A stretch of 64,000 nt of DNA from Prinia subflava. Its lineage: Eukaryota; Chordata; Aves; Passeriformes; Cisticolidae. The notes beneath the pieces are model-generated. The model saw only the letters and a list, made by a program, of their open reading frames with translations, was not told where the DNA came from and searched no databases. The stretch's first letter is position 1. The number at the start of each line of letters is the position of its first letter. Positions 45,401 through 57,797 of the stretch are shown here, piece by piece. The stretch is taken from contig NC_086251.1 in NCBI RefSeq assembly GCF_021018805.1, positions 41,362,767-41,426,766 of the forward strand. Direction: 5' to 3'. The position numbers and the translations under genes were made by a program.

Positions 45401-48400
45401 ATGGTCAACACAAAGGAAGAATGTCCTCTCTGAGACACCAAAAGATCAAGGGACTTTCAAGCAGATCAGTTAGCATGCAACTCCAGGAAATGTGTGCTGA
45501 GAAAAACATTTCTGGAGATCAGGCTGAATACAAGTTCTACATTCAAGATTTTAAAAAAAGCTATTTTGTGTGGGCTCCATTTTTTTAATCCTCTCTATGG
45601 ATGCAGAGAACAGACATGATTGCCACTGGGTCTTAGGAATGATTTCTTTGCAATGGTTTGCAAATACTATCCAAAACCACACCCCAAATACCTGGAGATG
45701 AAAGCTGTGCCTGTTGAACATAGTTTACAACGGCACAAAAGCATTAAGTCTGTGAATATGAGACACACAGAGCAATTGTTACTGGTAGAGGAACATTCAG
45801 GTCCTGACTAGAAAGAGAAAATGGCAGAAATGCAATAGGTTCTGGAAAAATTTGTATTTAATTCATATACAAAGTAAAAGGAGAGAATCTTTGTCATGTG
45901 CCTCATGCAGCACCTGCCCTCAGAGACAGCAAGGCCCACAGACTGCCCACCCTCAGCAAACTCATACTGTCCGTGCATACTGGAGCTCACCAGGTTTCTT
46001 TGGCTGGCACAGGGTGACATACTGGCACCTGTCTGTTACACCCAGTGAGCTCGGCCACAGCGGGGCCAGCAGTTTTCGTGAATACAACTGCTGGGAAAAG
46101 TCTTCCTGACCAGACACCTGCAAGGAGGCCAGAAAAGGACAGCAACCATCAGGGACACAGAGCAGATGCTCTAAATGCTATAGCAAGCCATAGGTGATGT
46201 ACATACATACACTTGCCAAGAGCAAGACAGGGGGATGCCCTCACAGAAAGGTATGAACTAAGCTATTCAGAGCATGGTGCAGGTATAATAAACCTTCAGC
46301 TGCAGGGGACAGATACAATTAGCTAAAAGTCACCTGAAAAGATACTTTATCGAAGTGGTGACTTAGCTTAAATGACAACCATATATTTGATCACAGACAC
46401 ACAGTAAGACAACCACAAGAGACTCAAGCATAAGCACCCACTTCAAACTTTTTTTTGGAACAAACGCCCACATCTCATTTCAGTAAGTCTTGGTGGAGTT
46501 GCACTTCCCTACACTTCCAGCCACCCAGGTGAAAAAACTCCATAGGAAAGGAAAAAAGACTTGAAATTAGGAGGTCTATTATCACAAGTCTGTCTCAAGA
46601 GAAACCAAAAGAGCAGTAGTGCAAACAACACACACACACTTGTCTGCTTCCTTCCCCTGCAGTACTGGAGACTTTGGGGAAGGCTGATGAATAACTTAAT
46701 TAAGACTATTTCCTCACAAGAGAAAGAATGGAGCCATGCATTTCTCTAGCAGCATACAACAAAGAGCTATCCAATTCCAATTCTGGCTGGCAACTACCTT
46801 CCAGGCTGGCATCCCATGGTAGGAAAGTTCACCATTCCGGATGAATTTGTAGAGCGGAGAATCAGGTACAGAGTTCAGGTCTCCACACAAGATGACAGGA
46901 TAGTAGCTACCTTCAGTAGTTCTTGCAATTTTGTCAATCTCTGCTAGCAGCAAGGCCACCTGGGCCAGTTTGATATCTCCTCGACGGGGATTGAACAACA
47001 CATGAGTGTTGGCCACACACAGAGGACTGACTGCCTTCAGACCTCGACTCTCTGGGAGCACAGGCTGTAGCAGCAGCACCAAGCCCACATTGTCCCGGTT
47101 GAGGACATCCAGGCCAGGTCGAAAGTATTCCACGGGGCTGAGGCTGATCAGCTGGAACCTGCTGTGCTTATAGCACACTGCACATCCATCTGTCTTTGTC
47201 CCGGTTCTCCGTTTATAGAAGCACGCAAAGCCTGAAAAGAAACCATCACCTATTAAAAGGTTTATCCAGTCACTGCCTGAGGCTCAGCAAGTCTCTATAG
47301 AAAAGCTTCCTACTACATTTGGGTACAGTGATATACCCAATTCTGTTCCAATAATCACCCTTTATTATTAATCATCGGGGGTATTTTCTCTCTCCTTGTC
47401 CTTCTAGGGCCCTCTGTTTTGTTACACTGCTCTTTCAACTCAGAGACATCAATTGCAAAAGAAAGGACAAAGGTCTAGGCAGATAGTTCAGAAGCAGAGC
47501 CAGCGGCCACCTGGCAAACAGGAAGAGGTCTTTTGGAGTGCTCTGAAGATGTTAAGCAGGAAGCACTGCTTGGCCAGTCCCATGAGCTGCATGTACAGAC
47601 CCAGAAAAACAGGACATACCCATCTCCTTGAATGTTGGCTCCAGTTGCTCCCAGTAATGGTTCTCTTGCACCTCCTGGAGACACAGAACCTGGAAGGAAG
47701 GCAGAGACCTCACTTGCTCCACAAGTATTTGCTAGTTACCTTGTTTTGGGGAAAGAAGAAAGTGGAAAAGTGCACTCACATACCAACCCTCCAAACAGAA
47801 ATGTCATCACTGCAACTCTGTCCTGTACTTTCCAGATAAAAGCACTAACTTTCTGGCTCACATTAGTGTATCATTCAGTTTTCCAGTGATGAGATAAAAG
47901 AGCCTTCATCCCACAAAGAGGACTCAAAGAATAGAGAAATTTATGGAGTCCTATGCAGGCTTCCCCTCTTGTGTTGCCTTAGAAAACTGGTCCTTCTTCC
48001 TCTACTTCTGTTGTTTATAGAAGTTAAGCTCTGCTATCAAAGCATGACTAGTTTCTACAACCAAAGCAAGACAGACACCAAAAACACGGTCTGTGGAAGT
48101 CCTCAGACACTCTCAGAGCAATCAGTGTCCAGTTACCAAGCAGGCAGTATCTTTCTAGGACTTGCACCCATCTTTTTCTTTTCTTAATACTGTTAGATCA
48201 AACAAGGAATTCAAATTCTGGTGACAGTGATGTAGGGAGGGCTCAGTCATACTTACATCAGGATCCCAATGCTGAATCTCCTGCAAAAGGTTTGGAAGGC
48301 GGTAGTTCCAGTTCAGGATGTCTGGATGACAGTGTACATAGAGATCAAGGCCCTGCTCCACCAGGTCCTGGGCAAGGATGTTGTAAGACATGACTCGAAA

Positions 48401-51280
48401 TTCAAAGAGAGGAGTGTTTTTTGAGACCTGCTCTAAGACACAGGGCTGGACAGAAAGATCCTCCCAGTCTCTCCATAAGATCTCTAAATGCAAGAGACAA
48501 AAAGCAAAGTTACAGCCACACTGGGTATCTTGCTGATACTTTGGCTCCCCTGGGACCTGGAAAACAGCCATTCTCATTCCCTAAGCTAGAGCACTCTAGC
48601 CTCCTTCCCCCAGTGGTGAGCAAACCTCCACCCACTCTGGTTTTCAGACACTGTTTCTGGATATTTTTGGATAACTGTCTGTAGGGATGGCATAACATAT
48701 GACCATAGTGAAACACCAGACCCACTTTTTGGTGCTTTTTAGAGTACAAAGCCAGCATTTCAGAACAGTAAGGAACACATATTTATATTCAGACCAGAGA
48801 GTCTAACAGCACAGAAACCACTAGCTGTGACCAGTCCTACCCTCAGCAAAACCCCACTTTACAGTTTTCACTAGCAGATCCTGTCAACTCTGCAGGGACA
48901 ATCAATGTCTCACTGACAGCAAGCCCAGACACAATAACCTGACCACATTCACTACAAACGCCAATCCCCAACTAAACATTAGATTCGGAGCTATCACTGA
49001 CCATGGTAGGGCACCTCTGTTGTGACAGGATAAAACGGCACCGCATCCTGAATGGGCTGGGCTGGGAGCACTGGTGGCACTGTCTCTGCATCACATGCTA
49101 AACTCCAGGCCAGCACAGCCGGGTCATCATTCAGCACTTCCACGTTGACACCAGCACAGCCAGCTGTCTGGTGATCTGTCTGTGGCACCACAGCTGCCCA
49201 AGGGGCACTCCCTGCTACAGTCACTGTTTCTTCTGATGGTAATCTTGCCGGTTCAGCCACTGTATTATCTTGCAGTTCTGAAGGAGCCAAGGCATTTAGC
49301 TCTGAGTGCTGCTGATCAGCACATCGGGTGACTTCCGGAGATGTATTCAGGTCACTGAGGCTGGTCATCAATAGCTCTGAACCTTCTAACCAGTCACTAG
49401 TGAGAGTAACTGATACTTTCCTCGCTGCTGGAACACTCTCGCTGGCTGGCAAATTCCCTGCTCCTTCCTCCAGCCACTGCTGGAGAAGGGCTTCTTGCTC
49501 TTCTGGCTCCAATCTTCCCGTGGTTGCAGCAAAGACCCCTTCTATCTGGGTGGACGGGCTCTTCGCCAGAAGCACATTCTTTCGATAGGTAAAGAAAGCA
49601 TCTGTCATTTAAAAACAAAATCAAAATAAGACATGCTTTCTTACTCATTCTTTTCTTATTCCAATGCATTTGATGTAACTCTGTGCAATACAACCACTCA
49701 GCATAACAACCTACACAAATTACTTCTCTGAGGAAAAACAATTACAGTCTAAATAACTTCCCCTGCCTCTTCCAGAATGCTAAGCCACGGTACAAGTGCA
49801 ATTTTATTAGTCCAAGTCACTGAAACTGCACACAATAGCAATGGCTTTATCAAATATGGGGAATGCAGTTCCCACTCATGCAGCAGCACGGACAGCCAAG
49901 CTGGAAGGCCTTGTGGAAACTATCAGCTCTCAGCAACACGTGTAAAGGCAGAGTCTCTAGTAGTTAGCTGATCGGGTGCACGGGCTAAGAAGCCAAGGTC
50001 TTGTCCATTATCACTTGGGACAAGTTTCTTTCCAGGGACTGAGTAAGAAATAGCAGTCAAACAAAATACATCACAATAATGTGTTGTAGAAAAAAACCCA
50101 TTCTGTTACTAAGAGATGAAAAATTGAGACACTGAAGGACCAATATACGCCTTATTAGAGAGAGTATATGCACAGAAGTAGTCCCGGTAAGAATTACAGA
50201 TCACCTGATGACTGACATGTGGCAAAAAATAAAAATGTAACATTGAATACAGTAATATTTGTGCAGTAAACTAAAAAAGAGACTCCTTTCACTTGCATCT
50301 ATACAAGAGATAGCATTCACATTTTGCTATGAATTCTGCACAGACACTTGTCCCTACTGTTAGCTAGCAATTTCTATTGATTACAAATCACTTTTTTCTC
50401 TGCATCCCTGTTAGTCAGCCGCAGCAGTAACATACAGGAGTCAGCAACATCCATGTATAGTTTCACGTTATCTTTTGTGTCAAAGTTTTCTGTATGTATC
50501 AGGGATGGAGCTTTAAGAACCATACTCCTCTCTGTCGGTCTGTAATTAAGTTCATTAATGTCAGAAACACCAACCCACCAGTGTAATGTTTCCACACGCC
50601 ACTGGCCAGGCACTATGAGTGCCTACAACAGCATGTTAATACACAACAGGAGCTGAATTTGAGAGGAGTCAGCTTGCTGCACACTATGAAAAACAACAGC
50701 GTGCCAGTCCAGTAGTTGCTACAGGCCCGGGGACAGTTTCAGGCTGGAGGGTGGCTTTACATGAGCTCAGTAACCAGGGACTGTGAAGCAGAAGCAGAAT
50801 CTAGGGAAACTAAATGAAATAACGATGCACACAAAACTTAAGTCCATCCAAGAAGTCATCCGCAGCTCCTTGGGGGATCACAGACCTCAGAGCAGCCCAT
50901 CTCCAGGGATTTCCGCAAGCCTGGAGAGCAGGTTGGGGGCAGGAACGAGCCCCTGCGCAAGGAGCAGTGTGCCTCTGCAGCACGACAGCCGGCAGCTGTT
51001 CCCTCCAAACACGCAGCTCCCCGCCCTGCCCGGGGCAGCAGCCCCAGGCCCCACCTGCCCAGGGCCAGGGCCTCGGGGAGCTCCGGGCCGCCCCCGGCCG
51101 CCGCGCCGCAACTCCCTCAGGCCGGGGCGGGGGACAGCGAGGGACATCCCCGCCCCTCCGGGCCACCCCCGCCAGCTCCCCCTGCCCCCGCCGCCGCCCG
51201 CCCGGGGCCGGGTTACCTCGGAGGGCCTGGAGGAGCCGCGCCGCCGGCAGCAGCACGTAGCAGAGCACGGTGCCGATCAT
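42278..51280 (-). CDS. ANGEL1: Angel homolog 1, CCR4-type EEP phosphatase/nuclease family (10 coding exons, 676 aa)
   Basis: Coding exons on minus: 51280-51217, 49601-49002, 48483-48257, 47689-47620, 47231-46798, 46117-45991, 45175-45065, 43926-43857, 43428-43271, 42447-42278. They total 2031 bases in one frame. Angel proteins belong to the endonuclease/exonuclease/phosphatase fold; ANGEL2 removes RNA 2',3'-cyclic phosphates, and ANGEL1 binds eIF4E and sits at ER/Golgi. The hydrophobic N-terminus (MIGTVLCYVLLPAARLL) is followed by a variable acidic region (to about 215) and the catalytic domain (about 240-670). Metal and active-site residues are visible: Glu303 (LCLQEVQ), Asp438/Asn440 (CGDLNSVPDS), Asp607 (TVDYIF), His659 (SSDHLCLLASF). 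The eIF4E motif Y-4x-L-L is at 512-518. Human ANGEL1 is 670 aa. The start is the only ATG matching the mammalian N-terminus. Intact; no U12 introns. Confidence 0.98.
43271..43428 (-). CDS. ANGEL1: ANGEL1 coding exon 9
   Basis: Codes GVIQHGLNLTSVYSHFLP, HRGRPEVTTMPMGLGATV, DYIFYSAEPVESKA. Contains active-site Asp607. Donor GTGAGTGT, phase 1. Confidence 0.97.
43857..43926 (-). CDS. ANGEL1: ANGEL1 coding exon 8
   Basis: 70 bases coding DRPAHWPKPAAMVKDPDP and QPFIP. Acceptor TTTGCAG, donor GTAACTTG. A weakly conserved loop; assigned by splice sites, phase and position. Confidence 0.9.
44640..45013 (-). mobile_element. CR1 LINE 3' fragment in ANGEL1 intron 7, sense to the gene
   Basis: Begins ACATAGAATCATACAGTTAT (reversed CR1 tail), then GGTTGGAAGGGACCTTAAAG, CAGGCTGCCCAGGGCC and CCATTTCCCCTTGTCCCAT. 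About 370 bases, 5'-truncated. Same direction as ANGEL1. Its upper end is about 50 bases from coding exon 7. Confidence 0.92.
45065..45175 (-). CDS. ANGEL1: ANGEL1 coding exon 7 (eIF4E-binding motif)
   Basis: Codes GRREYSRDFLLQFRFCDVAC then ERPPQLVLLEGVTDAKP. YSRDFLLQFR fits the extended eIF4E-binding pattern (Y, four any, L, hydrophobic, two any, R/K/Q). A CR1 copy lies about 50 bases beyond its donor. Confidence 0.96.
45991..46117 (-). CDS. ANGEL1: ANGEL1 coding exon 6
   Basis: Codes VSGQEDFSQQLYSRKL, LAPLWPSSLGVTDRCQYVT, LCQPKKP. Acceptor CTTGCAG, donor GTGAGCTC, phase 1. Confidence 0.96.
46798..47231 (-). CDS. ANGEL1: ANGEL1 coding exon 5
   Basis: 434 bases, residues 321-465: FACFYKRRTGTKTDGCAV, SPVEYFRPGLDVLNRDNVG, CVANTHVLFNPRRGD and CGDLNSVPDSPLY. 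It carries the active-site Asp438 and Asn440. Donor GTAGTTGC, phase 0. Confidence 0.97.
47620..47689 (-). CDS. ANGEL1: ANGEL1 coding exon 4
   Basis: 70 bases coding VLCLQEVQENHYWEQLEP and TFKEM. It holds the metal-binding Glu303. Acceptor CTTCCAG, donor GTATGTCC. Confidence 0.96.
48257..48483 (-). CDS. ANGEL1: ANGEL1 coding exon 3
   Basis: Begins ILWRDWEDL and enters the catalytic domain: FRVMSYNILAQDLVEQGL, CHPDILNWNYR, HWDPD. Acceptor ATTTAG, donor GTAAGTAT, phase 0. Confidence 0.96.
49002..49601 (-). CDS. ANGEL1: ANGEL1 coding exon 2
   Basis: 600 bases coding residues 22-222: AFFTYRKNVLLAKSPS, then a variable acidic region, then DPAVLAWSLACD and VPYH. Only its two ends resemble the mammalian protein closely. 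Donor GTCAGT. Confidence 0.95.
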
Positions 51281-51620
51281 GCCGCCCGGCCCGGCCTCCA
51301 CCGCCCCCAGCCCGGCCCCGCCGCCGCGCCGGCCCCGCCTCAGCTACGGCCTCACGGCGTGGGCTCGCCGGAGCCCGGCGTGCCCAGGCTGAACTCACCG
51401 CGTCGGGCCCCCGGGGCTCGCAGCCGCCTGCGGCCTGGCCCTTCCCCAGCGCCGCTCCAGGGCCGCCCGCTCCCGGGAGGCCGCGGCCCGTGGTGGGACG
51501 GCCCCGGCCGGGGTGGGGCCCTGCCTGCCCCGTGTGGGGCCGGAGCGCGGCCGGGGCTCAGGGCCTGCGGGGGAGCCCGGCAGCTGTGGCTGTGCCCGAG
51601 GGTCTCAGAAGCTGTGACTC
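51000..51620 (-). promoter_or_regulatory. ANGEL1: CpG island and promoter of ANGEL1
   Basis: GC- and CpG-rich DNA covering coding exon 1 and its upstream side, with GC boxes (for example GGCCCCGCC near 51315 and 51333). No TATA box seen. The start site is probably between 51290 and 51550. Confidence 0.8.
51217..51280 (-). CDS. ANGEL1: ANGEL1 coding exon 1
   Basis: ATG at 51280 in the CpG island. Codes 21 residues, mostly hydrophobic, then one base of the Asp22 codon and donor GTAACC. Probably the membrane-association segment. Confidence 0.95.
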
Positions 51621-52002
51621 TGGGTTGAGTGGCGATTTCTCTGTCGCCCCACCACCCTGAAATTTGTGGATTCAGTCAAAAATTTTCACCCCGTTTTCAG
51701 TACAAAAATACAAACAGGACAATTCCGTGTGTTTGTTTGTTTGTTTTGCCCCTTGGGAAGCCACCATTTGCTCCAGATGTTACAGACTTTTCGAACACCT
51801 CTGATAATAGCCAATATTTTGCAAAGCACAGCCTCTATCCGACAGTGGAGATAGGCTGGGGAGACAGCGGAGCAGGAGCGGTGCTGAGAGATCATCAGAG
51901 GTTTGCACCATCAGTCCTCACCTGGCTGGGAGTACTCTGGCGTTTGCAAATTGAGATCCATCACACGCTGAAACCAGACAGTTGCATATGAAAAAACCAC
52001 GC

Positions 52003-52430
52003 TGTGAAAAGCCAGTGTCCACAAAAGAGACAGAGGAACCTTGCAACTTTATTCGAGTAAAGGGATACAGTCCACTAGGCCATACTCCCCATGGGGTCTC
52101 TCCCCTTTTTTGTTGAGCAGCCTCCTTTTATCCTAAACTCCTGGCCCCACATTGCCCTCTTCCTTTCCCCATTAGCTGGGGTACTAGGAAGGTACAGACT
52201 TCCCGAACCACCTACTACACATTGTCCTAAAGCTTAGACGCTCAAATTATCAGGGATTCTACAAAAAATGCAGCTTGATATTCATGAAGATGTTAGGACC
52301 CATTTCTAAGACGTTAGCACCTATTTCTCCTAAAATCCCCACAGCCTTCTTCCAGAACCTGACTGGTTCTTTCAAGTCGAGTTGTTTGTGAAGACATTAA
52401 GATCCATTTCTCCCATCAGTAATTAGCACA
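52003..52430 (-). mobile_element. solo LTR of an endogenous retrovirus, minus orientation
   Basis: On the minus strand, in order: a U3-like part, a TATA-like GATAAAAGG near 52125, a poly(A) signal AATAAA (TTTATT at 52048-52053) followed by GTTGCAAGGTTCCTCTGTCT, and a CACA terminus at 52003. The U3 holds two diverged copies of an AGATGTTAGGACCCATTTC-like unit. No gag/pol/env neighbours, so a solo LTR. The U3 end is uncertain (52343 or about 52430), and no clear target duplication was found. Confidence 0.6.
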
Positions 52431-55400
52431 ATGAGGGTCCACTGCTAGGATCTGAGATGATGTTATAATGTATATAAATAATAATCCTACCATTCTTTTT
52501 CAAATTCCTGTTTATAAAACACCACAGACCATGGAAGCAGAGATTTGTCTCAAATCCCACAGATGTCTCTGGCAAAGCACTAGACTGTGGTCTCCTGTCT
52601 CCTGTTGCAGTAACCAATCCATCGCTGATTTCTAGTCAGAGAATGGAGGGTGTACTCCAGGGGAAGGATCTGCAACATTAGGAGCTCATGACTGGGTCAT
52701 TTAAAACCAGCCTGTTCCTTTAAAGGAAAGATCTAAGTAAACATCTGCACACCCAACCCACATCAGAATAATCGGTCTGAAATCAGAGAAGAATGTTAGT
52801 TGGTGCTCCCAACAAGCAAGCAACTGTGGCCAAAGTTGTTTGGCCTACACTAGAAAAATATTTACAAACTTTGGCAATAAAATCAAAGCTGACAGTGGTC
52901 ATCTGCTTCAGGGTGAAGCCTTCCACTGGGTTTTGTGGTATTTTGTTCTTTATCCAAATATAACCCTTCCACAGTCTCTAATGACTGGGGTATTTGAGAG
53001 CTTCATGCAGAACCTAAGGGAATAAAGCCACTAAAATTATCCTATTCTTGGGGAAATCGAAATATTTCTAAGTGTATGAATTAGTTCTGCTCAACCTTTA
53101 TCAGAAAGCCTCTTCTGTTACAGTTTTGGTTTTAACACCTTAGGAAAAGTTGCAAAGTCTTTGGTAAAGGAGATGTAAAGTAATAAGCACTGCACCTCTT
53201 CTGGCACCAGCAGTAGTTGGTGGAATGAGTGAGTACTTGATTCAAGGCCCCATTAAGTGCTGACATGTTTACAAGCCACACTTTATTACTGATCATACTG
53301 GGAATTTGGCAGTAGGGACGTCTGAATCTGTTCCAGACTAAAAAGGTGAATACATTCCTATCTTCATCTCATTTAACACTATAATTGCCACAATCTGACT
53401 TTACCACAAAATTGTACAAACTGGAGTATGAACTTAAAGGAGACAAGAACACTTGGCAGCAGCCTGGCATGACTCTTTGATACATCTTGGGGGAAAGGAG
53501 GAAGGTCCACAGCCAAAACCATAGCTATTCTCAGTTATTGTGAGCTGACTGGATCCCAGAGCAATGGGGTTTCTGGCACTGAATGTCACCCTTAGGAGTC
53601 ATAAGGTGCAGGCGAGGTCACATAAGGGTGATGTGGCAGCAGAGGGCAACCATAGGCTCTGCAGCGCTTTCTCACAACACCAGGACAGCCCCTGCAAGCA
53701 AGATATAGGATTCTTCTGTTTATTAGCACCATAAGAAAAGAATCCAGGTCTTACAAGTGGCACCATTCCTCCTGGAGATGTTCTGACTCCAAGCTGTGCT
53801 TTTAGTGTGTAGGTGTGAGAAACATACAGGATCTAGGAGGTAGCTGTGAACTCTTTATTTACAGAAGAGAAAAAGCAAATGAACCTGCGACTCACTGGTG
53901 GTAACACAGAGAATGAGTCTAAAAAGGATGCAGGTGCAGGGTTTACTTACTAGCAAATTCACTCCAGAAATTGTCAGAAATGGCCAAAGAAAAATCAGCA
54001 GCAGCTAAGAGGGACTCTTAGCTCAGTGGTAGTTGCACTAGGCTGATCACCAGTTGGGAAGGCTTCTGTCCCTCGGCCAGGCAGCAATGAGAAGGGGCAA
54101 ACAGGGATCCAGGGTACCAGTAGCCAGAGATGGGGGCTGCCATCCAGGAGCAGCTTGGAAAAAACACAATTAATCACTAGAGGACTTGGCAGTACCAGCT
54201 TCCAGGACACTCCACCCCGCTGCCCCTAATGCCTGTAGGAGATGTCAGAGCACAGCATCTTTTGAGACCAGATCGTGTTTGAGCCCTTCATTGCCCAGAA
54301 GGACAGGCAGGGCATGGGGGCAGCAGGGTTTTCTGAACCTGCTGCTCTCGGGCTCTGGTGCACAGCAGAGTCAGGTGCCAGGGCTGCTCACAGCTCTTTG
54401 GCCTGACTTCCTAGCTTAGCATAATAGTTCCTCTCAAAGTTCTAAACCTCCTTCAGCCTGTCAGTCATTACAAGTTAATTTCTTATTTTCCTTTGTTGTG
54501 ATACATGCACTTATTTGTTAAATAATGCAATTACTGTAAGGTATGGACATATGTGGGACAACTCCTCTAGCCATATTTTTCTGTATTTAAGTAGCGCATA
54601 ATGCAATTTAGAAGTGCCAAAATCACTTTTGAATCTACCTCAGAAGGCTCAATCCACACACTGTAGGACTGACTAATGTACTTGGCACATGACTAGTCTC
54701 ATGTCTTCTTTACATGGGATTTAAACCTATTTTTACCTTTCCTTTTTTGTCTTTCTCACACTAAAGTAATGCAAGTAAATTCATCATTCGACAAATAAAA
54801 TCTGGCAGAAGGAAAGGGTCTCAATAAAGGAGATGCAGCTGCAGAGCTGGTTGAAGTGTGATGATGTGGGTGCCAGCTGGCCAGTCTTCTCCCCACACAG
54901 ATCTGTACGAACAGCTAAACTGCTCCACATTCCACATCAATGATAGGTGACACCCAGGAAGAGTACAAAATTACAGGTTAATAGCCTGGAGCTCTAAAGG
55001 GAAATAGAGAGTAAGGGAAGAAGGCAATAAAAGCAGTTACAAGGAATGAAAAGGAAGATTCAGAGTAGAAAAAAAAAAGTATTATTCTATTAGCCAGAAA
55101 TTATTTTGGCAAAATAACACTTCATTTTTTTTTCATGCATTTAGTCCCCTTAAAAGGGAATTTTTCCAAGCTTTCTTTCTCTGTAACTATAAAATAAATT
55201 ACGAATTGTGGGCAAGAGGAACTGTATCACTTCCACTGGGTCTACTTATACTCAGTCCCAATATCTGGTGGCATTCAATTGCTTTTCCTTCTGCCATGCA
55301 GGAAGAGAACACTGCAAAGCATTCCCAGAATCTGATCACAAAGTCAGCCCCTGTGCCTGGGGAACTGTCAGTCAGTTGGAGAGAGGTAGGAGCAGCTGGT

Positions 55401-57005
55401 GTGGTTTTGTCTTGCATGTTTGTGGGGAAAAGGGATGGAGATAAAATTGCTTTGCCTGGTGGACTCAGAAATTGAGAAAGGAGAGAAAGGCAGCTTGTGA
55501 GGGAACAAGAACCTAATGTGGGAGAGCTGTGAGTTCCCTGAACATGGCCTGAAGAACTTGAGGAGAGCTTAGCAGGGGAGTTAGCCCTTCCCCACCCTGG
55601 GGCCCGCACCACATACACTTAGTGCCCAGGGAGTGCAGAAGTACATCCACAGCATGTTAAAAAGGGGCTTCAGTAAGAGGAATGGAAGATCTGTCATATC
55701 CAGGGAGTCACATTTCTGCTAGGCTTGCACTGACAAATAGAATCTGCTTCCTGGCGGACCACAATGAAATGTCCAAAATGAGTGTGCCTCAGGAGTCTGT
55801 CTTGCTGGCTGATGCCTCAGCAGAGAAGGCAAGCTCTTGATACTGACCATCTGCACTCACTAGCCTTTCCATACAGTCAGAAACCTACCAACTGTTATGT
55901 ATCCAAAAAGGAGACCAAGGACATGATCCTGCCAGAATTCTGACAGCCGCATGTAATCTGGCTATTGATAAAGGTGAAGGGGGGGAGGGGGAGGAGGAGG
56001 AATATAAATTTCCTTTAAGAGCTCTCCCTTTTATGTCAAACATCTTTCTTCAACTGCTTTCTACACACCAGGGCTATTTCTTTGTTCCTTATTGTCTCCT
56101 CTAGTTGTTAATAGAGCAGCAGAAGCAGCTAGCTGGAACCAGGGATGGGACTGCATCCCTCTTTGTGCACTCCTGATGAAATACTGTAGCACTTGTGGTC
56201 TGCACACCGTGGGTTTGCCACAACTGTTCTAGTCTTTTCTGGTGGCTATTTTCTGCCTCATGAAGTCAGTCATCTGATTAAACAAGTCTTGCACTCATTT
56301 TTCTATCAGTAGGATTTATCCATGATTTAGGAACTTTCTAACTTGGTATAAGTGGAAGGAAAGTCAAAAAACATAACACAAGAACAAAGACTATCTTGTT
56401 TGAGGCTACAGACTGAACTGGAAAATGCCTTTGTTGAGAGGGGAATTTGTCTTGAGGTTAGACTGCTGAACGCATGGAGAAATATGAGCTCTAAATATGG
56501 GGTTTCATGAAGGAATTCCAAATGACAGGTTTTTGTGGAAATACAGCCTCCAGCTGCACTGATATGTCTCACTGCAGCTGTGTCAACAACACCCAATTCC
56601 CAAGATGAAAATGCTGGGATTCTTTCTGCTGGTTGTAAGCCAGAATGTTCTGAGCTGCCCTACCTCTGCTGGCAATATCAGCTGCATGCTTCAATTAGGA
56701 CTGAAAAAAAAAATTCTTGTCTGATGTCAAAAGTTCTCAATTACACCAAAAAATGTTCAATCATATTGCAGACTGGTGAGAAGCTGCAGCAAGTCACTGG
56801 ATGTCAACTATATAAGCAAGGAGGATACATTTACTCCTGGATGTCTGGGATAAAGGAATGGAGAAAACCAGGGGATGATAATACTTATGGAGTAAAACTG
56901 TGCTGTTGTTGCATCGTGTTACTTGATTTTATAAAGTAGTTTAATTTTTTTAATATACAAAGGGGTACACAAAGCACCACTCATCAATATACTTTTTCTC
57001 TACAG
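52431..57005. other. ANGEL1-LRRC74A intergenic, no certain exon
   Basis: No firm gene. The 5' exons of LRRC74A should lie here if present. One weak candidate with splice-like ends is at about 55302-55386 but is not supported by recognisable homology. Confidence 0.45.
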
Positions 57006-57187
57006 ATCCTGAGAAGGCCTTTGCAGACATTATGGGCACAGAGCCCATATACTTGGGAGCACAACACAGGCTGATGGAAGTGGTGCCTGCCTCACACTTG
57101 ATTCAAAATTTGGCTAAGCCTTATATAAATCTGAACCACCATGGTCTAGGACCTAAAGGTGTCAAAGACATTGTTAGTGCTATGGTG
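57006..57187 (+). pseudogene. LRRC74A: LRRC74A remnant exon with intact frame
   Basis: Acceptor TTCTCTACAG, donor GTGAGTAG. Enters in phase 1 and leaves in phase 0, with 60 open codons: PEKAFADIMGTEPIYLGAQ, HRLMEVVPASHLIQ, YINLNHHGLGPKGVKDIV, SAMV. NLNHHGLGP is the LRRC74 signature. Confidence 0.82.
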
Positions 57188-57797
57188 GTGAGTAGCCAGT
57201 AACAGTGGGGCCCATGTTCTCAAGAACAGTTGGAATTTTAGGCCTCACTCAGGCCTGGAAGTCATCAATGAGTACACAGTGTGGGACAAAAACACATAGA
57301 AACTCTGAGCATTCCTAATGTTTCTCATCCTCTGTACGTGAAAGTTTTGTGTGGCAACTGATGCCCTTTAATGGAGTTACCCCAAAAAGCAACTGATGCT
57401 CTTCCATGGGACACAAGCCCTCAGTGCTTCTAAACCATACAGAGCCACAGATGGGGCTGGAGGGACTCATATCCCACTCTGGGTTCTGCTTAGGAAGATG
57501 CAACATTCACCCATGAACAGGCTGAAAATGCCTGAATTGAAGCTGGGACCTGAACCTGGGTCTCCAGGCTGGCATCAGAAAATCCTACCCACTCGAAATC
57601 TGTCCAGGAAAACGTCTCTTTAGTCTGCCAATTCCCACTGCCACGGCTCTGTCACATCCCCTGATCACTGCTCAAGACCTGCAATGTTCCCTGAAGTTTG
57701 GAGAAAATGTCCAGTGTCCCAACGATGAACTAAGGAATTCACCATCCTTGTTAATTTTACAGTAATTTTTTGTATCTTTATGTTTCTGTCTTCTCAG

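Noticed and set aside
50783..51628. Plus-strand 281-codon frame over ANGEL1 exon 1
   Set aside because: Antisense shadow of the ANGEL1 CpG island, low-complexity Pro/Arg/Ala product.
55302..55386. Possible upstream LRRC74A exon (acceptor CTTCTGCCATGCAG, donor GAGAGGTAGG)
   Set aside because: One frame would join in phase to 57006, but the peptide shows no recognisable LRRC74A similarity; too weak to annotate.
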